A stretch of 64,000 nucleotides of DNA from Distichodus sexfasciatus (Eukaryota; Chordata; Actinopteri; Characiformes; Distichodontidae). Below are positions 46,935 to 57,334 of the stretch, piece after piece. The first letter of the stretch is position 1, and each line of letters opens with the position of its first letter. The notes below the pieces were generated by a model that saw only the letters and a list, made by a program, of their open reading frames with translations, had not been told where the DNA came from and did not search any database. A program made the translations under genes and the position numbers. The stretch is from contig JAVGVS010000661.1 of the NCBI GenBank assembly GCA_032718565.1, positions 55,809 through 119,808 of the forward strand, written 5' to 3'.

Positions 46935-47133
46935 AATTCCTGATCTGTGTCGATATGAAATTCATGTTAATGTTGTTTTAATTGCAACGATTTCATTGGC
47001 AAAAGTATGCCAGGTTTAATGAGCGTATTTGCAACAAACCTTGGCTGAAAAACCCCAAAAATTTCATCGTAATCGAGACAAGATGTTGAACTAATGGTGA
47101 TGTTGATTTGAGGTCTCATATCGCCCAGCCCTA
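46935..47133 (-). mobile_element. GGGCTGGGCGATATGAGACC family element, minus strand
   Basis: Right end gttgatttgaggtctcatat and cgcccagccctagc is the reverse complement of the family's start. The left end is approximate. Confidence 0.6.
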
Positions 47134-47454
47134 GCTGAGGTTGTGTCTTTGCCGTAGTGACTGGTTTCTGTGTGAGGTTCTGTGTGTGCAGTTGAGAGTC
47201 AGTGTGACCTGAAATCAGGTAAAGTGACACCTAAGTACTAAGGGGTGGTTGTTATGGCGATGTTCTCTCTCCTGGGAAAATGGAGATTTAGTTCTTCTCC
47301 CTTTGGTGTGAGTGCGTGTTGAGAAATTCCTAAATCATCTCAAATTTCAGACTCATGCATAAACACACACACACACAATGATAATAATTGTTCAGTCCGT
47401 GATGTTAGTCTGAGGCCAAGGCCTGTGGTTCTAAATGACCACTGTGAGGAAAGG

Positions 47455-47815
47455 AGGCAAGGTTTGGGTGGGCTGTAGAGTGATGGGAGTGGGGCATTGG
47501 CTGGGGTGTAGAGTGGGCTGGAGGGGGCAGGTTTTCTAGGGTGTAGGGGTGGAGGGGCAGGCTTGGGGTGTAGAGTGGGCTGGAGTGGGGCAGTTTGGTG
47601 GGTAGAGTGGGTTGGAGGGGTGGCTTGGGTGGGGTGAGTGATGGGAGGCAGTTTGGCTGGGCTGTGGAGTGGGTTGGAGTGGGGCAGGTTTTCTAGGGTG
47701 TAGAGTGGGATGGAGTGGGGCAGGTTTTCTGGGGTGTAGAGTGGGTTTGGAGTGGGGCAGTTTGGGTGGGGTGTAGAGTGGGATGGAGTGGGGCAGTTTG
47801 GCTGGGGTGTTTAGC
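47455..47815 (+). repeat. 36-bp minisatellite, GGTGTAGAGTGGGATGGAGT unit
   Basis: About ten units of ~36 bp (…gtgtagagtgggctggagtg, gggcagtttggctgg…), G-rich on the + strand, with variants ending ggttttctag. Confidence 0.93.
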
Positions 47816-47894
47816 GTATCATTTCCTGTCATATCAAGAAGCCAGTGCATTCATATTCCTACTTTATAGTTGATATTTTTCTCTTACACCCGTG

Positions 47895-48035
47895 TGTATG
47901 TTTCTGACTTGTTTTGGGGACAAATGGGGACAAAAGTCTACACCTGCAGAACCTACCTCTGGGGACAAAAAGATCATTATTTTATTGTTGCTAAGATATC
48001 TTTTATACTAAAAGGTACAAATGTGTGCGTGTGGT
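47895..48035 (+). mobile_element. GGGGACAAA repeat family fragment
   Basis: ttttggggacaaatggggac, then acctacctctggggacaaaa, similar in type to the 63.4-kb copy. Confidence 0.45.
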
Positions 48036-48049
48036 TATATAGTGATGAT

Positions 48050-49300
48050 AATTAAATATCAGACATCACCTTCTGTCTGCTCACAGAGAAACTCTCCTTC
48101 TCTATATCCTCCTTCTTTTATGTGCTCCAGTGATCTGGTTTTGTCTCATTTCCGTTGCTGTGTGTGTGTTTGTGTGTGTTGTGAGCCTGGAACAGTTGCG
48201 CTGCTGTTCACACTAATCTCCCTCATCTCTGTGTATATCTGAGTCTCGTCTGGCCTGAAGGTAGCTCTGCGTCCACCCGTTGTGTTGAGAAAGCTGCCAT
48301 TGTAGTGCACCGAGGTCAAGTTAACAACACCACTCTTATAACAGCTGTCCGTCATCACGCTGACAAATTACTGCCTTTCTAACGCTGGCACTGTCTGTTA
48401 TTTTGCCCGCTGGCTGTAGCGTTTGAAGGTTAGCTACTTAACCAAAGAGCGGACCGATTATCAGCATGAACGATTATCAGTGCCGATATCCAGCATTTTT
48501 ATGGATCATTTTTTAAACCAGTATGCCAATGAAGTGAATAAATGTAAAAGTTTGCTGCTTAAAATTGATGTTGATCTTAAAAGTCTAATATTCTAGAGGG
48601 GTGTAACGATACATCAGTCTTCACTTATACATCGATTCAATGATTTGTAAGCCTCGAAACATCGATTAAAAAATGAAAATATTGATCAGACATCATACAT
48701 GTTGTAATTTCACTTTATATTGAACGGGAGCTGTATTTTTATTAAAAGAGAGGATTGTTCATCATGTAAATGTCTGGTTGAGCTCAGAAATCAAATGATA
48801 TTTGAGTTTTGTGATTTGATGTGATATGATCTTGCCTCATATTGGAACACTGGCTCCTCAATTGAAAAATTATCTATTAAAAAATCATATCCTACCAGAC
48901 TTTGTGATATTGTTGCTTCGTATCATAATGCAACTTGAGATTTACACCCGCAATTGCTAGCATGCTAGTTAGACTGGTGGCTATACAACAGTTTTCTACT
49001 TGCATACTGTATATATTGCTTTATTAATCATGTGCATAATGCTTACGCCTAGAGATGGATATCATTAGGATTGTACCGATACTGATATGGATTAACGATG
49101 CCGATATTTCGATACTCTTATTGATACTACTCCCCACAGTTTTGCAAATGGAAATCGTATCATAGCCAGTTTTGTGATGTCGTTGTCAGTTGAAATTGAT
49201 ATAATATCATATGGTGATAAAACTGATGGTACTACTGTGTAAATTATGAAGCCTCGGGGAGTGAGCATGCAGCTGTCACTGATACCTGAAATCCAGGTGT
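48050..49300. other. Spacer with MITE-like fragments
   Basis: Fragments beginning aggggtgtaacgatacatca (48598) and taggattgtaccgatactga (about 49067) look like hAT-type MITE ends. No gene seen. Confidence 0.4.
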
Positions 49301-49302
49301 GT

Positions 49303-49305
49303 TAA

Positions 49306-49342
<37 letters not shown>

Positions 49343-49492
49343 GGAGGAGCAGCAGACAGACGTTACACCCACGGAACCTCAGTGTTTGCATTCCTGCACC
49401 TGGACTGCAGTCTTAACAGACCTCGGATTCCTGAAGAGCTACAGCCTGCTGTCTCACTCGGCCTCTGTGTGTGTGTGTGTGTGTGTGTGTTT
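49303..49492. repeat. Two (GT)n microsatellites
   Basis: (GT)n at about 49311-49340 and 49467-49490. Confidence 0.95.
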
Positions 49493-49499
49493 GTAGTGG

Positions 49500-50260
49500 G
49501 GTGAGGGAACAGTGTGTGCCGTGTCTGGTTGGCACATTTCGGCTCGTCTGATTTTTCCTCATTCTTTTTTTGTGCCAATGCCGCCTGGAAGTCTGGACAT
49601 GTGACAGGAAGTGCATGATGGGATGGAGAAAAGCCGGATAAGGAGAGAGAGAGACGGGACTTGATTGGTCTCCTTAATATTTATGCGTAAATAAACGGCG
49701 GCAGATTTCCACCGTCTGGCGGAACACTGACCCCTCACCTTCAGCCTGAAGAAAACGAAAAAGTGTGGAGAAGAAAAGATGAAGGAGATCAGTGAAGAGA
49801 GAGAGAGAGAGAGCTGAGAGAAGAAGATCAGAGAAGAGGAGGAGACCTACTGCAGGCTGTTCACCATTAAGGGCACGCATCATGGCCGCCGCACGGTCCC
49901 AGCTGTCTTTTCACGCGTCCTCTGTGAACGTCAGAAGTTAGCGCGACGCGTGCGCTAGTTGCAGTACCAGCAAGCATTGGGGTGGAAGTGTGTTTACTGT
50001 TTACTGTCAACATGGCTTAACGCTTTCGCCGTCGTTTTCGCACCTTTCTCAGAATGCAAATCATTTGAATCTTCAACATCTTTCTTCTCTCATCTCGCAG
50101 CTAAACCAATATTTCCTGGCGCCGCCACCTTCTACTTCTTCTTCTTCTTGTCACTTTACGGCGGACTGGACGCTTTCATTGTGTACACTGCCACCTGTTG
50201 GAAGCCACAATCCTACGCGATATTATAGTCAGTAGCAGCGACACAGTCACGTAGCGTCAA
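49500..50260. other. Spacer, no gene seen
   Basis: Unique sequence with a (GA)n at 49796-49814. Confidence 0.5.
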
Positions 50261-50266
50261 GTACAT

Positions 50267-50400
50267 CTATATATATATATATATATATATATAAGTTGAC
50301 CAGATGGTAGTGTAACGGTCAGGGATCAGAAGGTTGCCGGTTCAAGTCCTGGACCGTTAAAGGTACCACTGAGGCACTCATGAGCAAATCACTACAATGA
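50267..50400 (+). mobile_element. (TA)n followed by SINE family B
   Basis: (TA)13 at 50267-50292, then ccagatggtagtgtaacggt, aaggttgccggttcaagtcc and tggaccgttaaaggtaccac: tRNA-like head with B-box-like GGTTCAAGTCC. Confidence 0.8.
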
Positions 50401-51146
50401 CACAGGCCCTCACCTTGTTGGTGTGAAATCAGGTCAAAGTCCCCATATTGGGAGGTCACTAATCACTGAATCGATGTGTTGATGGATGGTTACATCCCTA
50501 ATAGTTCCTGCCCCTAGTTGCCTGTGTTGGTCAAGCTAGCAGCGGTGTGGAGACACATTCACCAACACACACACACACACACACGCCAGTGTTAGGGCTC
50601 TGTAGTGACTCATCTTGCAAAGTGAGTGAAAAATAAAGGAATAAAGAGTTGGTGATGCACACCCTCAATTTCCTGTTTCCTGCTGGCTGAAGTGAGAAGG
50701 CCAGCTGTGGCCTGCTGTTACACAACACACACACACTCACACACACACAACACATCTCAGACGCTCACACATTTCTATAAGTCTCTTTTTTTCCTCGCTC
50801 TCTCTCTGTGCCCTGCAGTCTCGTGTGCGTCGACTCCCTCACTCAGCAATTCTCAGTCGTTTCTAAAGCGATATGCTGATCAAATAAATGAAGATTAAAT
50901 TGTGCTGCTCTGGAGCAGTTGTTGGTGTCCGTTTTGACACCGACTTTCATTTTATAGCAGACATCTTATCAGTTCAAAATATTGATTATATTGAACTGAT
51001 CAAAATATTGATTATCAGTATCAGACCCTGATAAAACCACATCGGCCCACCCCCTCACACTGTCCACTGTGGTTACTGTGTTGGAAAGCAAAGTGCAGAA
51101 CCCGGAAAAGGGAACTACTTTATTTGAGGATGAGGACATTTTAAGA

Positions 51147-51184
<38 letters not shown>

Positions 51185-51685
51185 TTCTGGCTGGGTTGTG
51201 ATGTGACTCTTCTACGTCCTCTTTTAACTTGGAGAGTCAGTCTTTAGTTTTCACCTCCAGCCACAAGGCTGACACACACACACACACACACACACAGGCC
51301 TGGCGAACAAGCCCCCGATTGTGCTGTTGTCTGTCCTTGAAGGAATTTTTCAATTTAGCTTTTTATCGTCATTGGTAATCGACACCTTGCTCGTCAGACG
51401 TGTGTGTGTGTGTGTATGTGAGTGAGAGTGAGTGAGTGAGGCCGGTTTAGGTTGAAGATGGGAAGTGTGTGTGTGTGTGTGAAACACAGAGGGACGAGTG
51501 TGTGAGAGTCAGTGCCACGAGGCCGTTCTCTCTGTAAACACAGCGCTGAGCTCCGTCCGAACCCACTGACCTTGTCCAGCCCTGCACACACACACACACA
51601 CAGAATTGCTGTCTCTGGTCCCTTGAAGTGGTGCATGGTGGGACTGTAAAGGTCATTAATAATTAGGGTTTGGCTGCGTGGTTGT
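50400..51685. other. Spacer with many CA/GT tracts
   Basis: (CA)n/(GT)n at about 50564, 50722, 51152-51182, 51272-51296, 51402, 51465 and 51586. No gene seen. Confidence 0.6.
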
Positions 51686-51687
51686 GT

Positions 51688-51892
51688 CTCTCTGTGTGGT
51701 TGTGTGTGTGTGGTTGTGTGTGTGTGTGTGGTTGTGTGTGTGTGTGTGGTTGTGTGTGTGTGTGTGTGTGTGTGTGGTTGTGTCTCTCTGTGTGGTTGTG
51801 TGTGTGGTTGTGTGTGTGTGTGGTTGTGTGTGTGTGTGTGTGGTTGTGTGTGTGTGTGGTTGTGTGTGTGTGGTTGTGTGTGTGTGTGTGTT
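51688..51892. repeat. GTGTGTGTGGTT minisatellite
   Basis: (GT)n punctuated by GGTT every 10-24 bp, including two tctctctgtgtggttgtg blocks. The neighbouring ORFs are repeat translations. Confidence 0.93.
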
Positions 51893-52136
51893 CTCAGAGG
51901 TCTTGTTTCATGCTGTATGTCCTCTGCTCCATGATCGCACACTGCAGGGCTTCTGTGCAGCTTCACACTACTTTGGTGTGTGTGTGTGTGTGTGTGTTCT
52001 AGAGTGTTATAGGGCTCGTTGATACCACCTCAAATCAGTATCACGATTAACTGAACATTTTACCTTGATTACGATTAATGAACAAATATTCTGTTTTAGG
52101 TTTTTTGGTTAGCTTTTTGTCCTCATAGTTCACTGA

Positions 52137-53850
52137 CCTGGCGTGCGTTTCCCAAAACCATAGTTGTTAATGTATTGCTGACTATGTTAGCAAAACTTTG
52201 TTAGTTGCTAATGTGCACTATGTTAGGTGCTTATGTACACTATGTTCGCTGCTATCGTACACTATGTTCGCTGCTATCGTACACTATGTTAGCTGCTATC
52301 GTACACTGTGTAGTTGCTAACGTACACTATGTTAGCTGCTATCGTACACTGTGTAGTTGCTAACATACACTATGTTAGCTGCTATCGTACACTATGTTAG
52401 CTGCTATCGTACACTATGTTAGGTGCTTATGTACACTATGTTAGCTGCTATCGTACACTATGTAGTCGCTAACGTACACTATGTTAGCTGCTGTCGTACA
52501 CTATGTAGTCGCTAACATACACTATGTAGTTGCTAATATACACTGTGTTGGGTGCTTATGTATCTATGTTAGCTGCTATCGTACACTATGTAGGCGCTAA
52601 CGTACACTATGTTAGCTGCTAACATACACAATGTTAGTTGCTCATGTACACTTAGCTGCTATCGGACACTATGTTGTAGCGAACGTACACTATGTTAGCT
52701 GCTAATGTACAATATGTTAGGTGCTTATGTACACTATGTCAGCTGCTAACATACACTATGTTAGCTGCTATCGTACACTATGTAGTAGTGAATGTACACT
52801 GTTAGCTGCTAATGTACACTTTGTTAGCTGCTAATGTTCACTATGTTAGTTGCTAATGTGCACTATGTTAGTTGCTAATGTGCACTATGTTAGTTGCTAA
52901 TGTATGCTATGTTAGTTGCTAATGTGCACTGTTAGTTGCTAATGTATGCTATGTTAGTTGCTAATGTGCACTATGTTAGTTGTTAGTTGCTAACAAACAC
53001 TATATGAGCTGTTAATGTACACCATGTTAGTTGCTAATGTGCAGTATGTTAGTTGTTAGTTGCTAATGTGCGGTATGTTAGTTGTTAGTTGCTAATGTGC
53101 AGTATGTTAGTTGTTAGTTGCTAATGTACACCATGTTAGTTGTTAGTTGCTAATGTACACCATGTTAGTTGTTAGTTGCTAATGTGCAGTATGTTAGTTG
53201 CTAATGTGCAGTATGTTAGTTGCTAATGTGCACTATGTTAGTTGCTAATGTGCACTATGTTAGTTGTTAGTTGCTAATGTACACCATGTTAGTTGTTAGT
53301 TGCTAATGTACACCATGTTAGTTGCTAATGTATGCTATGTTAGTTGCTAATGTGCACTATGTTAGTTGTTAGTTGCTAACAAACACTATATGAGCTGTTA
53401 ATGTACACCATGTTAGTTGCTAATGTGCAGTATGTTAGTTGTTAGTTGCTAATGTGCAGTATGTTAGTTGCTAATGTGCAGTATGTTAGTTGCTAATGTG
53501 CACTATGTTAGTTGTTAGTTGCTAATGTACACCATGTTAGTTGTTAGTTGCTAATGTACACCATGTTAGTTGCTAATGTGCAGTATGTTAGTTGTTAGTT
53601 GCTAATGTGCAGTATGTTAGCTGCTAATGTGCACTATGTTAGTTGTTAGTTGTTAACGTACACTATGTTAGTTGCTAACGTACACTATGTTAGTTGCTAA
53701 CGTACACTGTTAGTTGCTAACGTACACTATGTTAGTTGCTAATGTACGCTATGTTAGTTGCTAACGTACGCTATGTTAGTTGCTAACGTACGCTATGTTA
53801 GCAGTGTAACGTAGTAAGCATCTGTGCTTTTGGGAAACGCACCCCAGGTT
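52137..53850. mobile_element. Inner transposon with GTGCGTTTCCCAAAA termini
   Basis: Terminal inverted repeats of about 22 bp: left acctggcgtgcgtttcccaa, right its near-exact reverse complement ending acgcaccccaggt, one mismatch. Its whole interior is the 22-bp minisatellite. No ORF. Confidence 0.75.
52150..53825 (+). repeat. 1.65-kb minisatellite, 22-bp GTTAGTTGCTAATGTGCACT unit
   Basis: About 75 units. Left part: GTTAGCTGCTATCGTACACT. Middle: GTTAGTTGCTAATGTGCAGT with frequent extra GTTAGTT. Right end: GTTGCTAACGTACGCT. A block with aacaaacactatatgagctg occurs twice, about 386 bp apart (52991 and 53377). Confidence 0.95.
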
Positions 53851-54103
53851 TGTACTGCAAGTATGATATTCAGGCTGGGATATTGCACGTCTTTGAACTG
53901 GAAAAACACGCAGATGAAGTGAGAGACTGGACGGTTTATGGAGTCACGTGACAACACACACACACTAGTGTGTTATTATCATTCACTGAACCACTACTGA
54001 GGTGAAATAAGTCAAATCATCAATTAATCGTGATATTGATTTGATATCATCCAGCCCTAACCATCTGCAGAGTGTAATCTAATCGTGTTCTCTCTTTCTC
54101 CCT

Positions 54104-54122
54104 GTGTGTGTGTGTGTGTGTC
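54104..54122. repeat. (GT)n abutting the fndc3b exon 2 acceptor
   Basis: The run ends in tcag at the splice acceptor; a CT-rich stretch lies just upstream. Confidence 0.9.
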
Positions 54123-54124
54123 AG

Positions 54125-54264
54125 GGCTGGCTAGTGAAACTCCTCCATGAATGTACGTCACCATGATGATGACGGACCAGATCCCGCTGGAGCTGCCCCC
54201 ACCCTTACTGAGTGGGGACGTGGCCATGATGCCCCCCATGCTGAACGGAGATGCAGCACAGCAG
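54125..54264 (+). CDS. fndc3b: fndc3b first coding exon (exon 2)
   Basis: The acceptor AG is at 54123-54124, directly preceded by a (GT)n run; then 26 nt of 5' UTR and ATG at 54151. It codes 38 residues and ends CAG|gtcagt at 54265. An out-of-frame ATG at 54147 overlaps the annotated start. M1 has T at -3, whereas M5 (54163) has A at -3 in CACCATGA, so initiation at M5 is possible. The start is chosen by agreement with the remembered mammalian N-terminus. Confidence 0.9.
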
Positions 54265-54776
54265 GTCAGTGTCTGGGTGTGGGTGTGTGTGTGTGTGGGT
54301 GTGGGTGTGTGTGGGTGTGTGTGTGTGTTTTGGTCTGTTCTAATGAGCACTTTCCAAACCTGCATTCAGTAAGGGTCACTGAGTTCATAAAACACACACA
54401 CACACACACACACACGTTTGTTTATTGTATTGTAGAGGAAGAGTAAAGAGAGAGGAAGGAAGAGAGAGGGAGAGCGAGAAACGGAGAGAGAGAGAGAGAG
54501 AGAGAGTAGAAAGAGTGGGAAGAGAAAGAGAAAGGGGTTTTACCTTTTCCACACCACATTAGGGTTGACTAGGATGCGATGTTACCATAGCAACAACATC
54601 AGTGGTGGCGGCTGCAGCAGGCAGAGAGTGTGTGTGTGTGTGTGTGAAGCAGGAAGTAGCTGGGGTGTGTAAAGGGAGAACTGCCACACACACACACACA
54701 CACACACATGGCTGGACTGTTTCACCTTTATCAACATGTGTACACTCTCAACTCTCTACACCACGGTAAGAACTCA

Positions 54777-54807
<31 letters not shown>

Positions 54808-55039
54808 ATTTATTCACTCACAATGTCACTCACTCAGACACACTCTTAAACAGTGGTTATTGTAGAAATGTATTTGTGTGTTTTTGTGTTAAAGTGTGTT
54901 TGACTTTGTGGTCTTTGTGTGTGTGTGTGTGTGTGTACAAACGTCGTTCTCTCCCGTCCTCAGGTCATCTTCGTGCAGGTGAACCCAGGAGAGACCTTCA
55001 CCATCAGGGCTGAGGACGGATCACTGCAGTGTATTCAAG
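54151..55039 (+). CDS. fndc3b: Fibronectin type III domain-containing protein 3B, N-terminal part (two coding exons; continues beyond the window)
   Basis: Exons 54151-54264 and 54964-55039 join in phase to encode the first 63 residues: MYVTMMMTDQIPLELPPPLL, then a stretch ending GDAAQQ, then VIFVQVNPGETFTIRAEDGS and LQCIQ. This closely matches the start of vertebrate FNDC3B (FAD104), a large protein with a Pro-rich N-terminus, nine fibronectin type III domains and a C-terminal membrane anchor, linked to adhesion and adipocyte/bone differentiation. MYVTMMMTDQIPLELPP favours 3B over 3A. No fibronectin domain lies in the window; the next expected exon (starting with PMMSPNG-like sequence) was not found before 64 kb. 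Identification is from memory of the family. Confidence 0.92.
54265..54963 (+). other. fndc3b intron between coding exons 1 and 2
   Basis: 699-bp GT-AG intron containing GT/GGGT-rich (54269-54328), (AC)n (54392-54414), (GA)n (54484-54506), (GT)n (54629-54646), (AC)n (54687-54709 and 54783-54808) and (GT)n (54917-54936). Confidence 0.9.
54964..55039 (+). CDS. fndc3b: fndc3b second coding exon (exon 3)
   Basis: A 76-nt exon; acceptor ctcccgtcctcag, donor G|gtacac running straight into (CA)n. It codes residues 39-63 and the first base of the next codon. The VQVNPGETFTIRAEDGS motif is a strongly conserved FNDC3 signature. The exon is flanked by (GT)n at 54917-54936 and (AC)n at 55042-55074. Confidence 0.93.

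Positions 55040-55041
<2 letters not shown>

Positions 55042-55074
<33 letters not shown>
55042..55074. repeat. (CA)n at the fndc3b exon 3 donor
   Basis: (AC)16 starting at the third base of the intron. Confidence 0.97.
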
Positions 55075-55075
<1 letters not shown>

Positions 55076-56220
55076 CGAACGGTGATGTGAGGACGGTGTC
55101 TTGGTCTCCCCGGTGATGTGGCCTGATGGTGGATAATGTTGAGTACTTCTTCTGCAAAGGACTGCTCGTCTGCTATTTTATAAAGTTTGTAACAATTCAT
55201 TTTTAAACGTTTGAAGCTCTTCACTTTGCCCTCTCGGGGCCGGCTGTGCCACGCTGTGCCCCCACCTGCCCGCTGTGGGAGGGGTGAAGAGGGGGAAGTT
55301 TGGTGACGTGCAGGAGGAGGTGGAGAGTGGGGGCGTTTGCAGGAGAGGTCATAGGGTTTAATTAAAAGTGTGGAGAGAAGCGCCGTGTGCCGGCGAAGCT
55401 GCTTTTACTGAGAGGCTCCTTTGTCATTACGCAAACCTCAGGGCCGAACCCCGGGATTTAAGATTTTATATAAAGTAAGCACTGTTTAGCCTGTGGTGCG
55501 CTCGACTCGGCGGGGCCCACGCGTTTTAGCCCGATCTCGCCAGCTCTCGCCCGTTCTCGCCGACTCGGGTTTTAAGGGTTGCCAGGGTTCGGTTTTCTGG
55601 AAAAGAGCTAACAGCTGTTAGCTGCAGGTGATCGCTCCTGAAATCCGCAGCCTGGCGTTGTGTTTAATCCTGTCCTCTTTCTGCCCTGCTTACACCCTAA
55701 TCCCCCTCTACCGAAACCTTTCATTTTTACTGCCCCACCTACTGCCCCACCGAGGTCACCCTCACCGCTGCTGTTTTAGATCCTGAAACCATAGTTTAGC
55801 CTTTACTTCCTCACCTGTTAGGTGTCACTGCTGCGTGTTTGAGATGTGATCAGGTGGAACACATGAAATAATAACATTACTCTCCTGGATAATGAGGGGT
55901 TTTTGGGCAATATTGGTTCATACTGTTAGGAAAATGGAGCCCTGTACCATAATTTTGGCAAATGTTGACCGATTTTCCAAATTGCATTTAGAATTTGCAA
56001 CAAAGCAGTTATTATATTGTCCAGTAAACACCATAAACCTGTAGTTAAGACACCTGGCATAACCCAAAAAGTTGTTAAAAATGGATTCAAAGCAAAGCGT
56101 CCATGATGAGGCAATTAACCGGCGCCAACATTCTTTCTAACTTGTAATCGCCAAAAGATAATTGTTGCCAAATTTGGTCATAAATTGACATTTTTATTGT
56201 ATATACTGTTCAACTTGTCA
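55075..56220 (+). other. fndc3b intron, mostly unique sequence
   Basis: Fairly complex, partly GC-rich (55230-55600) sequence. No further exon found. Confidence 0.6.
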
Positions 56221-56224
56221 TAGT

Positions 56225-56382
56225 TAACATTCATTCGTTATCCAAACCGCTTAATCCCAACTGGGGTCGCGGGGGAACCAACCCTGGGTGGGCGCCAACA
56301 CACCGCAGGGCATCGAACCCAGGACCTTCTCGCGGTGAGGCAGCAGCGTGAACCACTCCGCCACCGTGCCGGCCCCTCCATG
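56225..56382. mobile_element. Fish interspersed repeat with CATTCGTTATCCAAACCGCTTA
   Basis: cattcattcgttatccaaac, aatcccaactggggtcgcgg and gaacccaggaccttctcgcg are a familiar fish L2/SINE-like tail and tRNA-like remnant. Family assignment is tentative. Confidence 0.55.
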
Positions 56383-56389
56383 GTTAACA

Positions 56390-57330
56390 TGAAAATATTA
56401 AATGTAAATGTAGAAATTAAGTGCTGAATGCTACAGTGAAAGAATGTTGAAAATCAGCCAACGTTTACCACAGTTATTGGCTTTCTAGAGTTCTCTTTTT
56501 CTTGACTCACAGTGTCGTAAGAAGTAGCATTTAATTTTCTTTTTTTGATTTTTATCTTTTATCTTTTGATTTTTATCTAAGTGTATACACACTTAGCATT
56601 GCTTTCAAGACATGCCATGAGTCCTTGAAGAACAGCTGCGTGTTACTGCAACTGTTGAAAAGCGTTTGACGGTGTGGAAATGTTTGCTTTCAGCTTTGTG
56701 ACGTGATTGAACAACACAACACCATTTAACTTGTCTTTTCATTGCCTGACAGACAAAAACTTACAGCAACTTCTGCCTGTTTTAACTTCTCCACATGGTT
56801 CATATAAAGCTACAGGGTAATAAATAGAGCTTTTGGATGTTGGACTCCTAGAAACCGACGGTCTATGCCGGATGTGATGTTAACTGACAGTATTTATCTG
56901 TGTTGTCCAACCTTGTTCAAACAGAGTTTACTGTAACTGAGCGTTGTTGGCAGTGTGAGGTCAGAGCCGCCGGCGGACTGTGTGAGTGACCCTGTTAGCA
57001 GTGTGAGTTTCAGTGTTGTGACGTTCCAGCTCCGTGTGATGGTCTGGCTGAGTGACAGCTCATTACAGCATGTACCACGACCCCGCCGCAACCCCTCTCC
57101 ATGCTAATTAGAGTGGAAACGACCAAACTCTAATCTCCGTCCTGTGTAAACAGGGTGACCTTTCCCTTTCTGCAGGGGCATGTTTAACTGCCCCCACGCC
57201 GCACCCTCCTCGCTTAACCCCACCACCCCCCAACCACAAACTCCCTCCATCCCACCCTGACCTTTCGGACAAATGTTTGCACAGTTCCCATAGTTTGCAA
57301 AGGCTGTTCTCTGGTCTTTGGAACTTAGCT
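56390..57330 (+). other. fndc3b intron, no exon seen
   Basis: Ordinary sequence; no coding signal. Confidence 0.5.
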
Positions 57331-57334
57331 CTTC

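Larger units (their letters stand above)
52011..54058. mobile_element. GGGCTNG..GATA family element carrying a nested insertion
   Basis: Left part 52011-52137 (agggctcgttgataccacct ... gtcctcatagttcactgacc), right part 53847-54058 (aggtttgtactgcaagtatg ... tgatatcatccagccct). The two halves match the order of blocks in the uninterrupted relative at 26622-27095, showing a single element split by an insertion. Confidence 0.75.

Noticed and set aside
52150..53825. CRISPR-like regular repeat
   Set aside because: Units are head-to-tail without unique spacers; it is a minisatellite in a vertebrate genome.
54147..54446. 99-codon ORF in the +1 frame over fndc3b exon 2
   Set aside because: It overlaps the real coding frame and continues through the donor into GT-rich intron; retained only as an upstream-ATG observation.
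54708..54764. Candidate extra fndc3b exon beginning ATGGCTGGACTG
   Set aside because: A gtaag donor follows, but the peptide has no match to FNDC3 and it would break the phase between exons 2 and 3.
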